Shown here piece after piece: positions 19,501 to 28,251 of a stretch of DNA of 42,443 nt. Below the pieces are notes generated by a model. The model saw only the letters and a list, made by a program, of their open reading frames with translations, had not been told where the DNA came from and made no database searches. The stretch lies in the NCBI GenBank assembly GCA_014730005.1, contig WJIY01000005.1, positions 1 through 42,443 on the forward strand. Reading direction: 5' to 3'. A program made the translations under genes and the position numbers. How positions within the stretch are numbered: position 1 is the first letter of the stretch; the number at the start of each line of letters is the position of its first letter. Origin of the DNA: Candidatus Babelota bacterium (lineage in GTDB: Bacteria; Babelota; Babeliae; Babelales; UASB340).

Positions 19501-20829
19501 AATTTCCTTTAATGCATCTTCATAATTTGAAACTTTATCCTGTGCTAACGTAACAGCCAAGGTTGGTTGAAAAACATATCCAGCTGATTGCAAAATTTCA
19601 ATTGAAAGATTTCCCAAATTCGAAATCTCTTTAATTAAATCCTCCATCAGTACACTTCCCTGTTGAGCAACAACCTCCCCTGTTTTTGGATCAATAACGT
19701 CTTTTGCCAAAACTTTATTTAATAAACTACTCTTTTTAACTATTAATTTTTCAACACCCGCATCTAACAATTTATTAATAGTGTTTTTAGTAAGACGTTG
19801 GCCAATTATAAATTTTCCTTCTACTTCTTTAGGTAAAGAACCATGTTCTAATCTATAACCGATTAATGATTGATTAATCTTTCTATAAAAATTTCCCTTT
19901 TTTAATTCTATTTTTTCTGCATTATAAAACATTGGCAAAATAGAATCACGCGTATATCCTAATGCTTGCAAAAACGTCGTTACAGGAATTTTTTTCTTTT
20001 TATCTATACGAACATTTAAAACATCATTATGATCAAATTCGAAATCTAACCAAGAACCCCTTCCTGGTATTATTCTAGAAATATGGCACGGAACTCCCCT
20101 AAAATCTTTTGTCTTTTTACTTAAAGCAAAAATAACCCCCGGTGCTCTATGTAATTGACTTACAACTACACGATCAACACCATTTATAACAAAAGTTCCT
20201 TTGTTTCCTAATTTGAAATTTCCATCCTTATCTTCATAAATATCGACCATAACTGGAAGATCACAAAAAAATATTTCTTGTTCTTTAATATCACGAACAA
20301 CTTTAGTTTCTTTTTTTTCATCTAAATCCCAAGAAACAAGTTGCAATTTTACCTTTAACGGCATTGAATATGTTTTTCCGCTATAACGACATTCATCAAC
20401 AGTAATTGCATTTTTAATTAAAACTCTGGATGAACATTTTTTGCAAACTACATAATTTGCAGTATCTTTATGACAATTAGGACAAATAGAATCAGATAAC
20501 CTGCCTACACCAGTTTTTTTACAAGAAGAACAATTCCATTTATATCGATTTTCAATTCCAAAAAGACTACCACATATACAAGACCAAGTTCCAATCTCAT
20601 AGCTAACGTATTCAAGTGAATTTTTTTCATTATGCTCTATAGGAAAAGTATCCCTAAAAACTTTTTCAAGTCCCGTATTTTTGCGCTCCGATGGTAAAAA
20701 ATCTAACTGTACAAAATCATTAAATGATTTTGATTGAATTTCAATCAGATTAGGCAACGACACAACTTCTTTAATTTTCCCAAAAGTTTTCCTAAGCAAA
20801 CCCCTGCCTATTTCAACTTGCGACATCAA
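16528..20829 (-). CDS. rpoB: DNA-directed RNA polymerase subunit beta, with N-terminal cysteine-rich insertion
   Basis: [45 protein letters not shown]-type block, [57 protein letters not shown]. Stop overlaps the rpoC start by 11 bp. Confidence 0.98.
   Translation of the reverse strand: [1433 protein letters not shown]
20401..20589 (-). other. Zinc-ribbon-like 8-Cys insertion within RpoB (about residues 81-143)
   Basis: [64 protein letters not shown] lies between conserved [10 protein letters not shown] and [20 protein letters not shown]. Confidence 0.8.
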
Positions 20830-20926
20830 AAACTCCTAAACCGTAAACTTAAAAAACTTATCAATAGCATTCATATTTTAATGCTTTATACATTTCCCCC
20901 TTAAAATTAAAGAATAAAAAGGAATA

Positions 20927-20969
20927 CCGCTTTAAACACTATAAATTAACCAAAAAATGTTTAAAACGG
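20927..20969 (-). terminator. Hairpin with U-rich tail in the rplL-rpoB intergenic region (possible attenuator)
   Basis: Minus-strand CCGTTTTAAACA...TGTTTAAAGCGG (12-bp arms, one mismatch) followed by TATTCCTTTTTATTCTTT. Confidence 0.45.
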
Positions 20970-21003
20970 CTCCAAATGTAATCAAAATTAAACCTTCTTT
21001 AAA

Positions 21004-21384
21004 TTAAGAAAGCTCAACTTTTGCCCCTGCAGACTCTAAGGTTTCTTTAATCTTTTTAGCTTCTTCCTTTGGAGCAGTTTCAGCTATTACAGCAGGTACT
21101 GCTTCTGTCATATCTTTAGCTTCTTTAAGAGTCAATGATGTAACAGAACGCAAAGCCTTAATAACCTTAATCTTTTCTGAACCAACTTCTTTTAAAGTTA
21201 CTTTAAATTCAGCTTTCTCTTCCTCTTCAGCTTGCGCAGGAGCAGCAGAAGCAGGAGCAGCAGCAACAGGAGCAGCAGCAGAAACACCATATTTTTCTTC
21301 TAACGCTTTGACAAGCTCTGCCATCTCTAAAACAGTTAATTTACTAATCTCCTCAACAAGATCACCCACTATTTTTGTTGACAT
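21004..21384 (-). CDS. rplL: 50S ribosomal protein L7/L12
   Basis: Ala-rich hinge; [45 protein letters not shown]. Confidence 0.97.
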   Translation of the reverse strand: MSTKIVGDLVEEISKLTVLEMAELVKALEEKYGVSAAAPVAAAPASAAPAQAEEEEKAEFKVTLKEVGSEKIKVIKALRSVTSLTLKEAKDMTEAVPAVIAETAPKEEAKKIKETLESAGAKVELS

Positions 21385-21464
21385 TAGAACCTCACTTCTT
21401 TTGTTAACAATAAAAACAACAAAATAAACTTATACAAAAATTATTAATCCGACCCCCTTACTAA

Positions 21465-21986
21465 TCAAGAAGTCTTTTTTTCTGAAATTTGTTTTAAAAC
21501 ATATAACAATCTAACATTCATCGTATTTAACAATCTAACAAATTGACTTACAGGGGCTTGTATAGTTGCTAATAATTGCGCAACTAAAACATCTTTAGAC
21601 GGAATTGAAGCAATAAATTCAACTTGCTTACTACTTAAAACCTTCGATTCAAATAACCCAGAAATAATTTGTAAGGCTTCATTTTTTTTTGAAAAGTCAG
21701 ACAACACCTTCGCAACGCCAGGCACTTCTTCTTTTACAAAAACAAGACCAACCTGATCTTTAAGAACATCTTGAAGACCCCCTTCAATATCTATATCTTG
21801 GGAAGCTATTTTCATCAATCTTGCTTTAGTAACCTTAAAATGGGCACCAACCTCCCTCAATTCACCACGTAAAGATTGTATTGAGGCAACATCAAGCCCT
21901 TTATATCCAACCAAGAAAGCTGCCTTACTATTCGAAAACATTTCTTTTAAATCTGAAACTACAGCTTCTTTTTGTTGACGATTCAT
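21465..21986 (-). CDS. rplJ: 50S ribosomal protein L10
   Basis: NRQQKEAVVSDLKEMFSNSKAAFLVGYKGLDVASIQSLRGELREVGAHFKVTKARL. Confidence 0.95.
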   Translation of the reverse strand: MNRQQKEAVVSDLKEMFSNSKAAFLVGYKGLDVASIQSLRGELREVGAHFKVTKARLMKIASQDIDIEGGLQDVLKDQVGLVFVKEEVPGVAKVLSDFSKKNEALQIISGLFESKVLSSKQVEFIASIPSKDVLVAQLLATIQAPVSQFVRLLNTMNVRLLYVLKQISEKKTS

Positions 21987-22011
21987 TTTTGCCCACCTCT
22001 TAAATTAACAA

Positions 22012-22704
22012 CTAACTAATTTCTTCAGGATTTATATTTATACCAACGCCCATAGTAGAAGACACCACTATCTTCTTTAAAAATTTGCCTTTTGATGCTG
22101 CAGGCTTACTAGCCTTTAATGAACGTAATAATGTGCCTAAATTTTCCAGCAATTTATCTACACCAAAAGAAACCTTTCCAAACGGTGCATGAACAACACC
22201 TCCTTTATCATTTCTATAAGCAACTCGCCCCTTTTTTAAATCAGATACAATTGATGCTATATCAAAAGTAACAGTGCCAATTTTTTTATTAGGAAGCAAA
22301 CCCTTAGGACCTAAAATTTTAGCAACTCTTCCAACAGCTACCATCATATCTGGCGTTGCAACAGATACATCAAAATCTGCCCAACCTTTTTCTATTTTTT
22401 CAATTAAATCTTCTGCTCCAACAAAATCTGCTCCCGCCTTTTTTGCTGCATCTTCATATTCGCCTTTTGCGAAAACTAACACTCGTACGGTTTTACCAGT
22501 ACCATGAGGCAACAATACAGAACCCCTAACCGTTTGTTCCCCTTTAGAAGCATCAATTCCCAAAACTGCATCTAAAGATAAAGTTTCATCAAATTTAGCA
22601 TATGAATTTTTAATAATAAAATCTAAAGCTTCATCCGGTTTTTTAATTTCTACAGAAGCCAACTTGTCTTCAAGAACTCTATGCTTTTTACCTACTTTGC
22701 TCAT
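22012..22704 (-). CDS. rplA: 50S ribosomal protein L1
   Basis: RGSVLLPHGTGKTVRVLVFAKG, TPDMMVAVGRVAKILGPKGLLPNKKIGTV. Start trimmed to MSKVGKKHR. Confidence 0.96.
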   Translation of the reverse strand: MSKVGKKHRVLEDKLASVEIKKPDEALDFIIKNSYAKFDETLSLDAVLGIDASKGEQTVRGSVLLPHGTGKTVRVLVFAKGEYEDAAKKAGADFVGAEDLIEKIEKGWADFDVSVATPDMMVAVGRVAKILGPKGLLPNKKIGTVTFDIASIVSDLKKGRVAYRNDKGGVVHAPFGKVSFGVDKLLENLGTLLRSLKASKPAASKGKFLKKIVVSSTMGVGININPEEIS

Positions 22705-22736
22705 ATATAAATCCAATAAAATTTAAACTTTTTTGT

Positions 22737-23162
22737 TTATTCCTTAATTTCCAACCCCATACTTCTTGCACTTCCAGCAATTATTTTTTTTGCTGCATTT
22801 AAATCATAAGCATTTAAATCGGGCATTTTGATTTTCGCAATCTCTTCAATATCCTGCCATTTTATAACCCCAGCCAATTCTTTTCCTGGATTGCTCGAAC
22901 CCTTTTTTAAATTTGCCCTTTTTCTAATTAATTCTGAAACTGGAGCCGTTTTTAAAATAAAATCAAAAGTTTTATCTACATATATAGTTATAAGTACAGG
23001 AACTGTCTCTCCCTTACGATCTACCGTTTGAGCATTAAACTTCTTACAAAAATCCATGATACTAACACCATGCTGTCCCAATGAAGAACCAACCGGTGGA
23101 GCAGGATTTGCACCTCCAGCAGGAATTTGCAATTTTACAGAAGCTTTAATTTTTTTAGCCAT
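22737..23162 (-). CDS. rplK: 50S ribosomal protein L11
   Basis: VKLQIPAGGANPAPPVGSSLGQHGVSIMDFCKKFNAQT. Start trimmed to MAKKIKA. Confidence 0.96.
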   Translation of the reverse strand: MAKKIKASVKLQIPAGGANPAPPVGSSLGQHGVSIMDFCKKFNAQTVDRKGETVPVLITIYVDKTFDFILKTAPVSELIRKRANLKKGSSNPGKELAGVIKWQDIEEIAKIKMPDLNAYDLNAAKKIIAGSARSMGLEIKE

Positions 23163-23183
23163 AATACTTACCCAATAATACAA

Positions 23184-23702
23184 TTATTTTTTAACCTGAT
23201 CAAAACTTAACTCAACAGGAGTTAATCTACCAAAAATACTTACCATTACAACTAACTTTTCACGCTCTTCGTCAACTTTATCGATAACTCCAACAAAACC
23301 TGCAAATGGGCCACTTTTTATACTAACTTCTCCTCCCACTGTAAACATTTGCTTTTCTGCTGAAACAGGCAATTGACCACTTACTTGTGCAAAAATCCTT
23401 TCTACCTCCTTATCTGACAAAGGAACAGGCTTTTCTCCGCCCAAAAATCTAGTAACCCTTGCATTGCGTGAAACAAGCCTAAAACTCTCAGGAGTCATCT
23501 CCATTTGAATCAATAAATAACCTGGGAAAATTTTTTCTTTTTTTTCTGAGTCTTCAGAGAAAAAACTTGCTACCTGACCAGTTGGAATTAATATTTCACC
23601 AAACAAGTCCTCATACCCTTCTTCAACAATACGTCTCTCAAGGTCCAACTTGACAACATCTTCAAAACCCGTATAAACCTGAACAACATACCAACGCTTC
23701 AT
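23184..23702 (-). CDS. nusG: Transcription termination/antitermination protein NusG
   Basis: MKRWYVVQVYTGFEDVVKLDLERRI, FPGYLLIQMEMTPESF, KOW region SIKSGPFAGFVGVIDKVDEEREKLVVMVSIFGR. Confidence 0.96.
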   Translation of the reverse strand: MKRWYVVQVYTGFEDVVKLDLERRIVEEGYEDLFGEILIPTGQVASFFSEDSEKKEKIFPGYLLIQMEMTPESFRLVSRNARVTRFLGGEKPVPLSDKEVERIFAQVSGQLPVSAEKQMFTVGGEVSIKSGPFAGFVGVIDKVDEEREKLVVMVSIFGRLTPVELSFDQVKK

Positions 23703-23749
23703 GATTCAACCATAAAAGTAATAATTAAAAAAACAAAATGCCTAAAACT

Positions 23750-23947
23750 TTAATATAAAGTTAAAATCTTTTTAATAATTAGTCCAAAAACAACATCCAT
23801 TCCACCCAAAATCGCCGCCATAACCAAGGTAAAAAAACAAACGATAATAACAGTCCCCACCACATCTTCTCTTGAAGGCCAAGTTATTTTAAAAATTTCG
23901 GCTTTAACTTCATTAAGAAACATAAGAGCATTCTTTAAAGCATTCAT
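23750..23947 (-). CDS. secE: Preprotein translocase subunit SecE
   Basis: MNALKNALMFLNEVKAEIFKITWPSREDVVGTVIIVCFF. The longer ORF start (24016) runs into tRNA-Trp, so it was trimmed. Confidence 0.92.
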   Translation of the reverse strand: MNALKNALMFLNEVKAEIFKITWPSREDVVGTVIIVCFFTLVMAAILGGMDVVFGLIIKKILTLY

Positions 23948-23986
23948 TGTATTATATCCCTTATTTTTCAAACTATCAAATAATTT

Positions 23987-24063
23987 TGGCAGGTCAGGAG
24001 GGAATCGAACCCCCAACCTACGGATTTGGAGTCCGTCGCTCTGCCTAATTGAGCTACTGACCT
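23987..24063 (-). tRNA. tRNA-Trp(CCA)
   Basis: Reverse complement AGGTCAGTAGCTCAATTAGGCAGAGC...CGGA-CTCCAAA-TCCG...GGGGGTTCGATTCCCTCCTGACCTGCCA. Confidence 0.94.
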
Positions 24064-24077
24064 ACTAAACTGCCAAA

Positions 24078-24236
24078 TCATTTAGTTTCTTTATGTTCAT
24101 TGTGTATGCGACACTTAGGACAATATTTATTTATATTTAACTTAGCAAATTTCCTTTTTTTGGAAACCATTTTGCTATAGTTACGTTCCTTGCATTGTTT
24201 ACATTCAAAATGAATTATTGTTCTAGCCTTGGCCAT
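24078..24236 (-). CDS. rpmG: 50S ribosomal protein L33 (below the cutoff of the supplied ORF track)
   Basis: Own translation: MAKARTIIHFECKQCKERNYSKMVSKKRKFAKLNINKYCPKCRIHNEHKETK, with paired CxxC. Confidence 0.92.
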   Translation of the reverse strand: MAKARTIIHFECKQCKERNYSKMVSKKRKFAKLNINKYCPKCRIHNEHKETK

Positions 24237-24278
24237 GTTTTTCTATATCCTCGATTTTTTAAATATCAAAACAAGTCT

Positions 24279-24354
<76 letters not shown>

Positions 24355-24373
24355 AATTAGCCTAATTATAAAT

Positions 24374-24449
24374 TGGAGCTGGCAACTGGACTCGAACCAG
24401 CGACCTGCTGATTACAAATCAGCTGCTCTACCAACTGAGCTATGCCAGC
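24374..24449 (-). tRNA. tRNA-Thr(TGT)
   Basis: Reverse complement GCTGGCATAGCTCAGTTGGTAGAGCA-GCTGA-TTTGTAA-TCAGC...CTGGTTCGAGTCCAGTTGCCAGCTCCA. Confidence 0.94.
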
Positions 24450-24463
24450 CTTAAAAATATCAA

Positions 24464-24540
24464 TGGAGCGGGAAACGGGTCTCGAACCCGCAACCTACAG
24501 CTTGGAAGGCTGTCGCTCTAGCCAATTGAGCTATTCCCGC
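24464..24540 (-). tRNA. tRNA-Gly(TCC)
   Basis: Reverse complement GCGGGAATAGCTCAATTGGCTAGAGC...ACAGC-CTTCCAA-GCTGT...GCGGGTTCGAGACCCGTTTCCCGCTCCA. Confidence 0.94.
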
Positions 24541-24668
24541 AAATTTCAAATTTTAAAAAACTATGTTTTTGCCAGTCTACCTTTTTTCGCCAAATAATTT
24601 TTTGTGCAATTTTACTTCTTTTTTTAAGATATCTTTAGCTAATTGACATTACACAAATGACTTAAAAA

Positions 24669-24753
24669 TGGTGGGGAGAACAGGATTCGAACCTGTGAAG
24701 GCTGAGCCAACGGATTTACAGTCCGTCCCCTTTGACCGCTCGGGAATCTCCCC
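24669..24753 (-). tRNA. tRNA-Tyr(GTA)
   Basis: Reverse complement GGGGAGATTCCCGAGCGGTCAAAGGGG-ACGGA-CTGTAAA-TCCGT... long variable arm ...ACAGGTTCGAATCCTGTTCTCCCCACCA. Confidence 0.94.
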
Positions 24754-24946
24754 TAATTTCAATTAATACATCGTTATACAGGTGGTTAATTGAAAGCTAA
24801 TTAAATGATAAAATGTAGCACAATCTGAAATCCAAATATAATGATGTTTAAAACCAACCTGCCTCATTATGATAGTGATTTTATAAAAGTTTTCAACTTT
24901 TTTTGAAAAAAAAACATAAAAAAAGAATCATTTTTATAATTTCAAA

Positions 24947-25384
24947 TCAAGAGCTCTTAATAATTCTTTTATCCAGCTCATTTCCATTATAAGTTATAAA
25001 AATCTTAAAAACCTTATTTTTGAGAGGAATTTTATTTAATAATGAATCTATTACTTCTGGCCATTCAATCAAATTCCATGTTTTTTCATTTTTATACAAA
25101 TATTCATCTAACCCTAACTCCAAAAAATTATCTATACTTGTAATTCTATATAAATCAAAATGATTAAATACTTGGCCTTGTAAGTTAACATAGGTATTAA
25201 CATAATTAAAAGTGGGACTAGTCACAACTTCGCTAACACCACATTTTCTTAATAATTCTTTTATCAAGGTCGTTTTACCCGCCCCTAGTGGACCTCGAAA
25301 TGTAAAAATTTTAAATTCATCTAACCTAGGAATTAATATTTTTTCTACAATTTTATCTAAATGCTTAATGTCATATTTTTTCAT
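24947..25384 (-). CDS. tsaE: tRNA threonylcarbamoyladenosine biosynthesis ATPase TsaE
   Basis: FRGPLGAGKTTLIKELLRKCGVSEVVTSPTFNYVNTY, HFDLYRI, LIEWPEVI. Confidence 0.93.
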   Translation of the reverse strand: MKKYDIKHLDKIVEKILIPRLDEFKIFTFRGPLGAGKTTLIKELLRKCGVSEVVTSPTFNYVNTYVNLQGQVFNHFDLYRITSIDNFLELGLDEYLYKNEKTWNLIEWPEVIDSLLNKIPLKNKVFKIFITYNGNELDKRIIKSS

Positions 25385-25389
25385 ATTTT

Positions 25390-26016
25390 TTAAAGTTTTT
25401 TTATTTTTTTATAAATCTTTTTTTCTTTTTTAGGTAACTTACCTTTTTTCTTATTATTTTTTACATCATTTTTTTCATATCTTTCTTTTTCTTCCAGAAA
25501 AGAATCTATTTGAGTTTCCTCCATCAAAAGATCTAATATTTTATCATTAGAATTAAGTTTATCATCAACATAAATATTTTTTTCGTATTTTTTTACTAAA
25601 TCGTTTATTTTTTGTTTAGACGAAACATCTTCTAATATAGAACTTTGAACTAATTCATAAAATTCTTCAACATCAATAGCATCCGCCCCATAATTTTCGC
25701 ATTTAGAAATAAGTTGCCTATCTCTGCTAACTAATAAGATTTGATATTGTTTATTTTTTTTTATGTAATTTATTATCCAATCATCTGCGCTACTTTTTTG
25801 ACCCGCAAAAATTGTTACAACACCATTATGAATTTCTCTTGTTGCATGTCTAAAATACCCGCCATCAAAAACTATTATAATTTCATTTATTTCATTTTTC
25901 TTTGACTTATAATGTCCAAGCTGCTTTATAAAATGATTTCTTTGCTCGGTTAATTTACCTTTAACCTTATAAAAAACCGCTCGGAGCAAATTATACCCAT
26001 CAACTATTACAATCAA
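25390..26016 (-). CDS. NYN/YacP-like domain protein (putative ribonuclease)
   Basis: MIVIVDGYNLLRAVF, IIVFDGGYFRHATREIHNGVVTIFAGQKSSADDWIINYIKKN, LLVSRDRQLISKCENYGADAIDVEEF; lysine-rich tail. Confidence 0.8.
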   Translation of the reverse strand: MIVIVDGYNLLRAVFYKVKGKLTEQRNHFIKQLGHYKSKKNEINEIIIVFDGGYFRHATREIHNGVVTIFAGQKSSADDWIINYIKKNKQYQILLVSRDRQLISKCENYGADAIDVEEFYELVQSSILEDVSSKQKINDLVKKYEKNIYVDDKLNSNDKILDLLMEETQIDSFLEEKERYEKNDVKNNKKKGKLPKKEKKIYKKIKKL

Positions 26017-26149
26017 AGCACCCTCTTTTTTTATAAAAAATTTTTTACTTTAAAATTTTACTTATAAATTATTGCAAAAAAAAATATTTTGGACTAGGGT
26101 TTAATTATATTAAACTATATATTATAGCTTGTTATTAAGGAAATTTGTT

Positions 26150-26995
26150 GTGGCGCAAATAACTCAATTAAAACAAAAAATAAAATCAATAAAAACCACA
26201 AAAAAAATTACTCACGCTGTTCGATTAGTTTCAATGTCTAATTACTCCAAGCTTGAAAAACAAAATGAATTACTAAATTTTTACCAACAAAATATACATA
26301 ATACTTTTTTTGAACTAATAAAAACTGAACCGGAATGGCAAAATTCAACAATATTTCCACAAGATGTATTTGATATAAAACCATTAATAATAATTGTATC
26401 ATCCTCCAAAGGATTATGTGGAAGTTTCAATTCAAACCTATTGCGTTACTACGAAAGAACCTTTTTAATTGAAGAGCAACAAATGCCATCATTTATTGTG
26501 ATTGGAACCAAGGCTTTAAAATTTTTAAAAAATAAAGGAACTATCAATATTATTAGTATTTTTGAAGAATTAACTTCAAGTAATTACATCTACATAGCTG
26601 AAAAATTAACTGAATTAATTTTTAACACGAAGTATAAATTTTCTTCTGTTTCATTTTTCAGTAATTATCTTAAAAATTTTTTTTTACAAATTCCACAGAA
26701 AATTTCTTTAATTCCTATAAATATTCCTTCTAATTTAACTAGCAAGTCTATAGAATTCGAATGGGAACAAGATAAAAATACCATTTTAGAATTTATGGCA
26801 ATTAACTATATTAAAAGTTCCATTTTAAATATTTTATTTCAATCTCTAGCCGCCGAAAGTGCTTCAAGGTTTTTAACTATGGATAAAGCTACAAATAATG
26901 CAGAAGAATATCTTGAAGAATTAACTCTTCAATATAATAAAACTAGACAAGCCTTAATTACACGGGAAGTATCTGAATTGGCAGCTAACTTTTAA
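26150..26995 (+). CDS. atpG: F0F1 ATP synthase gamma-like subunit (GTG start)
   Basis: VAQITQLKQKIKSIKTTKKITHAVRLVSMSNYSKLEKQ, IVSSSKGLCGSFNSNLLR, LAAESASRFLTMDKATNNAEEYLEELTLQYNKTRQALITREVSEL. Upstream aagga. Confidence 0.85.
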   Translation: MAQITQLKQKIKSIKTTKKITHAVRLVSMSNYSKLEKQNELLNFYQQNIHNTFFELIKTEPEWQNSTIFPQDVFDIKPLIIIVSSSKGLCGSFNSNLLRYYERTFLIEEQQMPSFIVIGTKALKFLKNKGTINIISIFEELTSSNYIYIAEKLTELIFNTKYKFSSVSFFSNYLKNFFLQIPQKISLIPINIPSNLTSKSIEFEWEQDKNTILEFMAINYIKSSILNILFQSLAAESASRFLTMDKATNNAEEYLEELTLQYNKTRQALITREVSELAANF

Positions 26996-28251
26996 AAAGA
27001 AATATTTGCTCCTAATTTTTTTAATTTTTCTTCTAATTTATCATAACCTCTTTTCCAATGATGGATTCCTAAAATTTTAGTTTCACCTTTTGCAACAAGG
27101 CCGGAAATAACTAAAGCTGCTGATGCACGAATATCTGTTGCAATAACTTCAGTGCCATATAAATATTCAACTCCATTTACTTGCGCTTTATTTCCATAAA
27201 TTTTAATTTGCGCACCCATTTTTTGCAATTCTATCGTATGCATTAATCTGTTTTCAAAAACTGTTTCTTCAATAATGCTTCTGCCATTAGCTACGCATTG
27301 AGCTACCAACATCGGCGCTTGCAAGTCAGTTGGAAAACCTGGATGTGGACCAGTTTTAAATCCAACAGCTACAGGCAAATCTGTTGCTTTTAATTTTATC
27401 CCATCATTGCATTCAACTTCATGTCCCATCTCTTTTAATTTTTCTAAAAAAACATCCATCTGTTCTGATTGTGCGTTTTCAACATGAATTTCTCCTTTAC
27501 AAACAGCACAAGCCAAAAGTAATGTTCCAACCTCTAATCTATCAGGAATAATTTCGTGCTCTACTGAATTAAGTTTTTCTACACCAATAATTTCAATTGT
27601 TGCAGGAAGCTTGATATTTATTTGTGCTCCCATTTTTTTTAAAACATCTAAAAAATCTAAAACTTCTGGTTCGAGTGCAGCATTAATAATTATTGTTCTA
27701 CCTTTTTTTAAACATGCAAACATTGCCAAATTTTCAGTTGCACCCACACTTGGATATTCTAAAATAATTTTATTATTCACAACACCTTTATTCATAAAAG
27801 TAACATCAAAAAATGGTATTTGTTCTTTTACATTAACACCCATTTTTAAAAAACCTTTTAAGTGAAAATCTATTGGCCTTGCGCCAATTAAGCATCCTCC
27901 CGGCATTGCAACTTTAGCTTTATTAAAACGTGCAAGCAAAGATCCCATAACTAAAATTGAGGCGCGCATTTTATTCATAATCTCGGACTTAACCTCAAAG
28001 TTATTTATTTCTGATGTATCAACTTCTAAATAATTATTTTTTGTGTCAAAAAAAATTTTTGCTCCTAAATCTTCAAGTAACTTAATCATTTGTTTTACAT
28101 CTGTAGAGTTAGGAATATTTTTTAAAACATTCTTGCCTGAATTTAATATTAAAGCTGCCATAATAGGCAACGCAGCATTTTTTGCTCCACTTGCTTTCAC
28201 TGTTCCATACAAAGGTTTTGATTGTTTTACCAATATATATTCGTTTGACAT
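26992..28251 (-). CDS. murA: UDP-N-acetylglucosamine 1-carboxyvinyltransferase
   Basis: GTVKASGAKNAALPIMAA, MPGGCLIGARPIDFH (active-site Cys retained), YPSVGATENLAMFA, GFPTDLQAPM, DIRASAALVISGL. Confidence 0.97.
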   Translation of the reverse strand: MSNEYILVKQSKPLYGTVKASGAKNAALPIMAALILNSGKNVLKNIPNSTDVKQMIKLLEDLGAKIFFDTKNNYLEVDTSEINNFEVKSEIMNKMRASILVMGSLLARFNKAKVAMPGGCLIGARPIDFHLKGFLKMGVNVKEQIPFFDVTFMNKGVVNNKIILEYPSVGATENLAMFACLKKGRTIIINAALEPEVLDFLDVLKKMGAQINIKLPATIEIIGVEKLNSVEHEIIPDRLEVGTLLLACAVCKGEIHVENAQSEQMDVFLEKLKEMGHEVECNDGIKLKATDLPVAVGFKTGPHPGFPTDLQAPMLVAQCVANGRSIIEETVFENRLMHTIELQKMGAQIKIYGNKAQVNGVEYLYGTEVIATDIRASAALVISGLVAKGETKILGIHHWKRGYDKLEEKLKKLGANISF

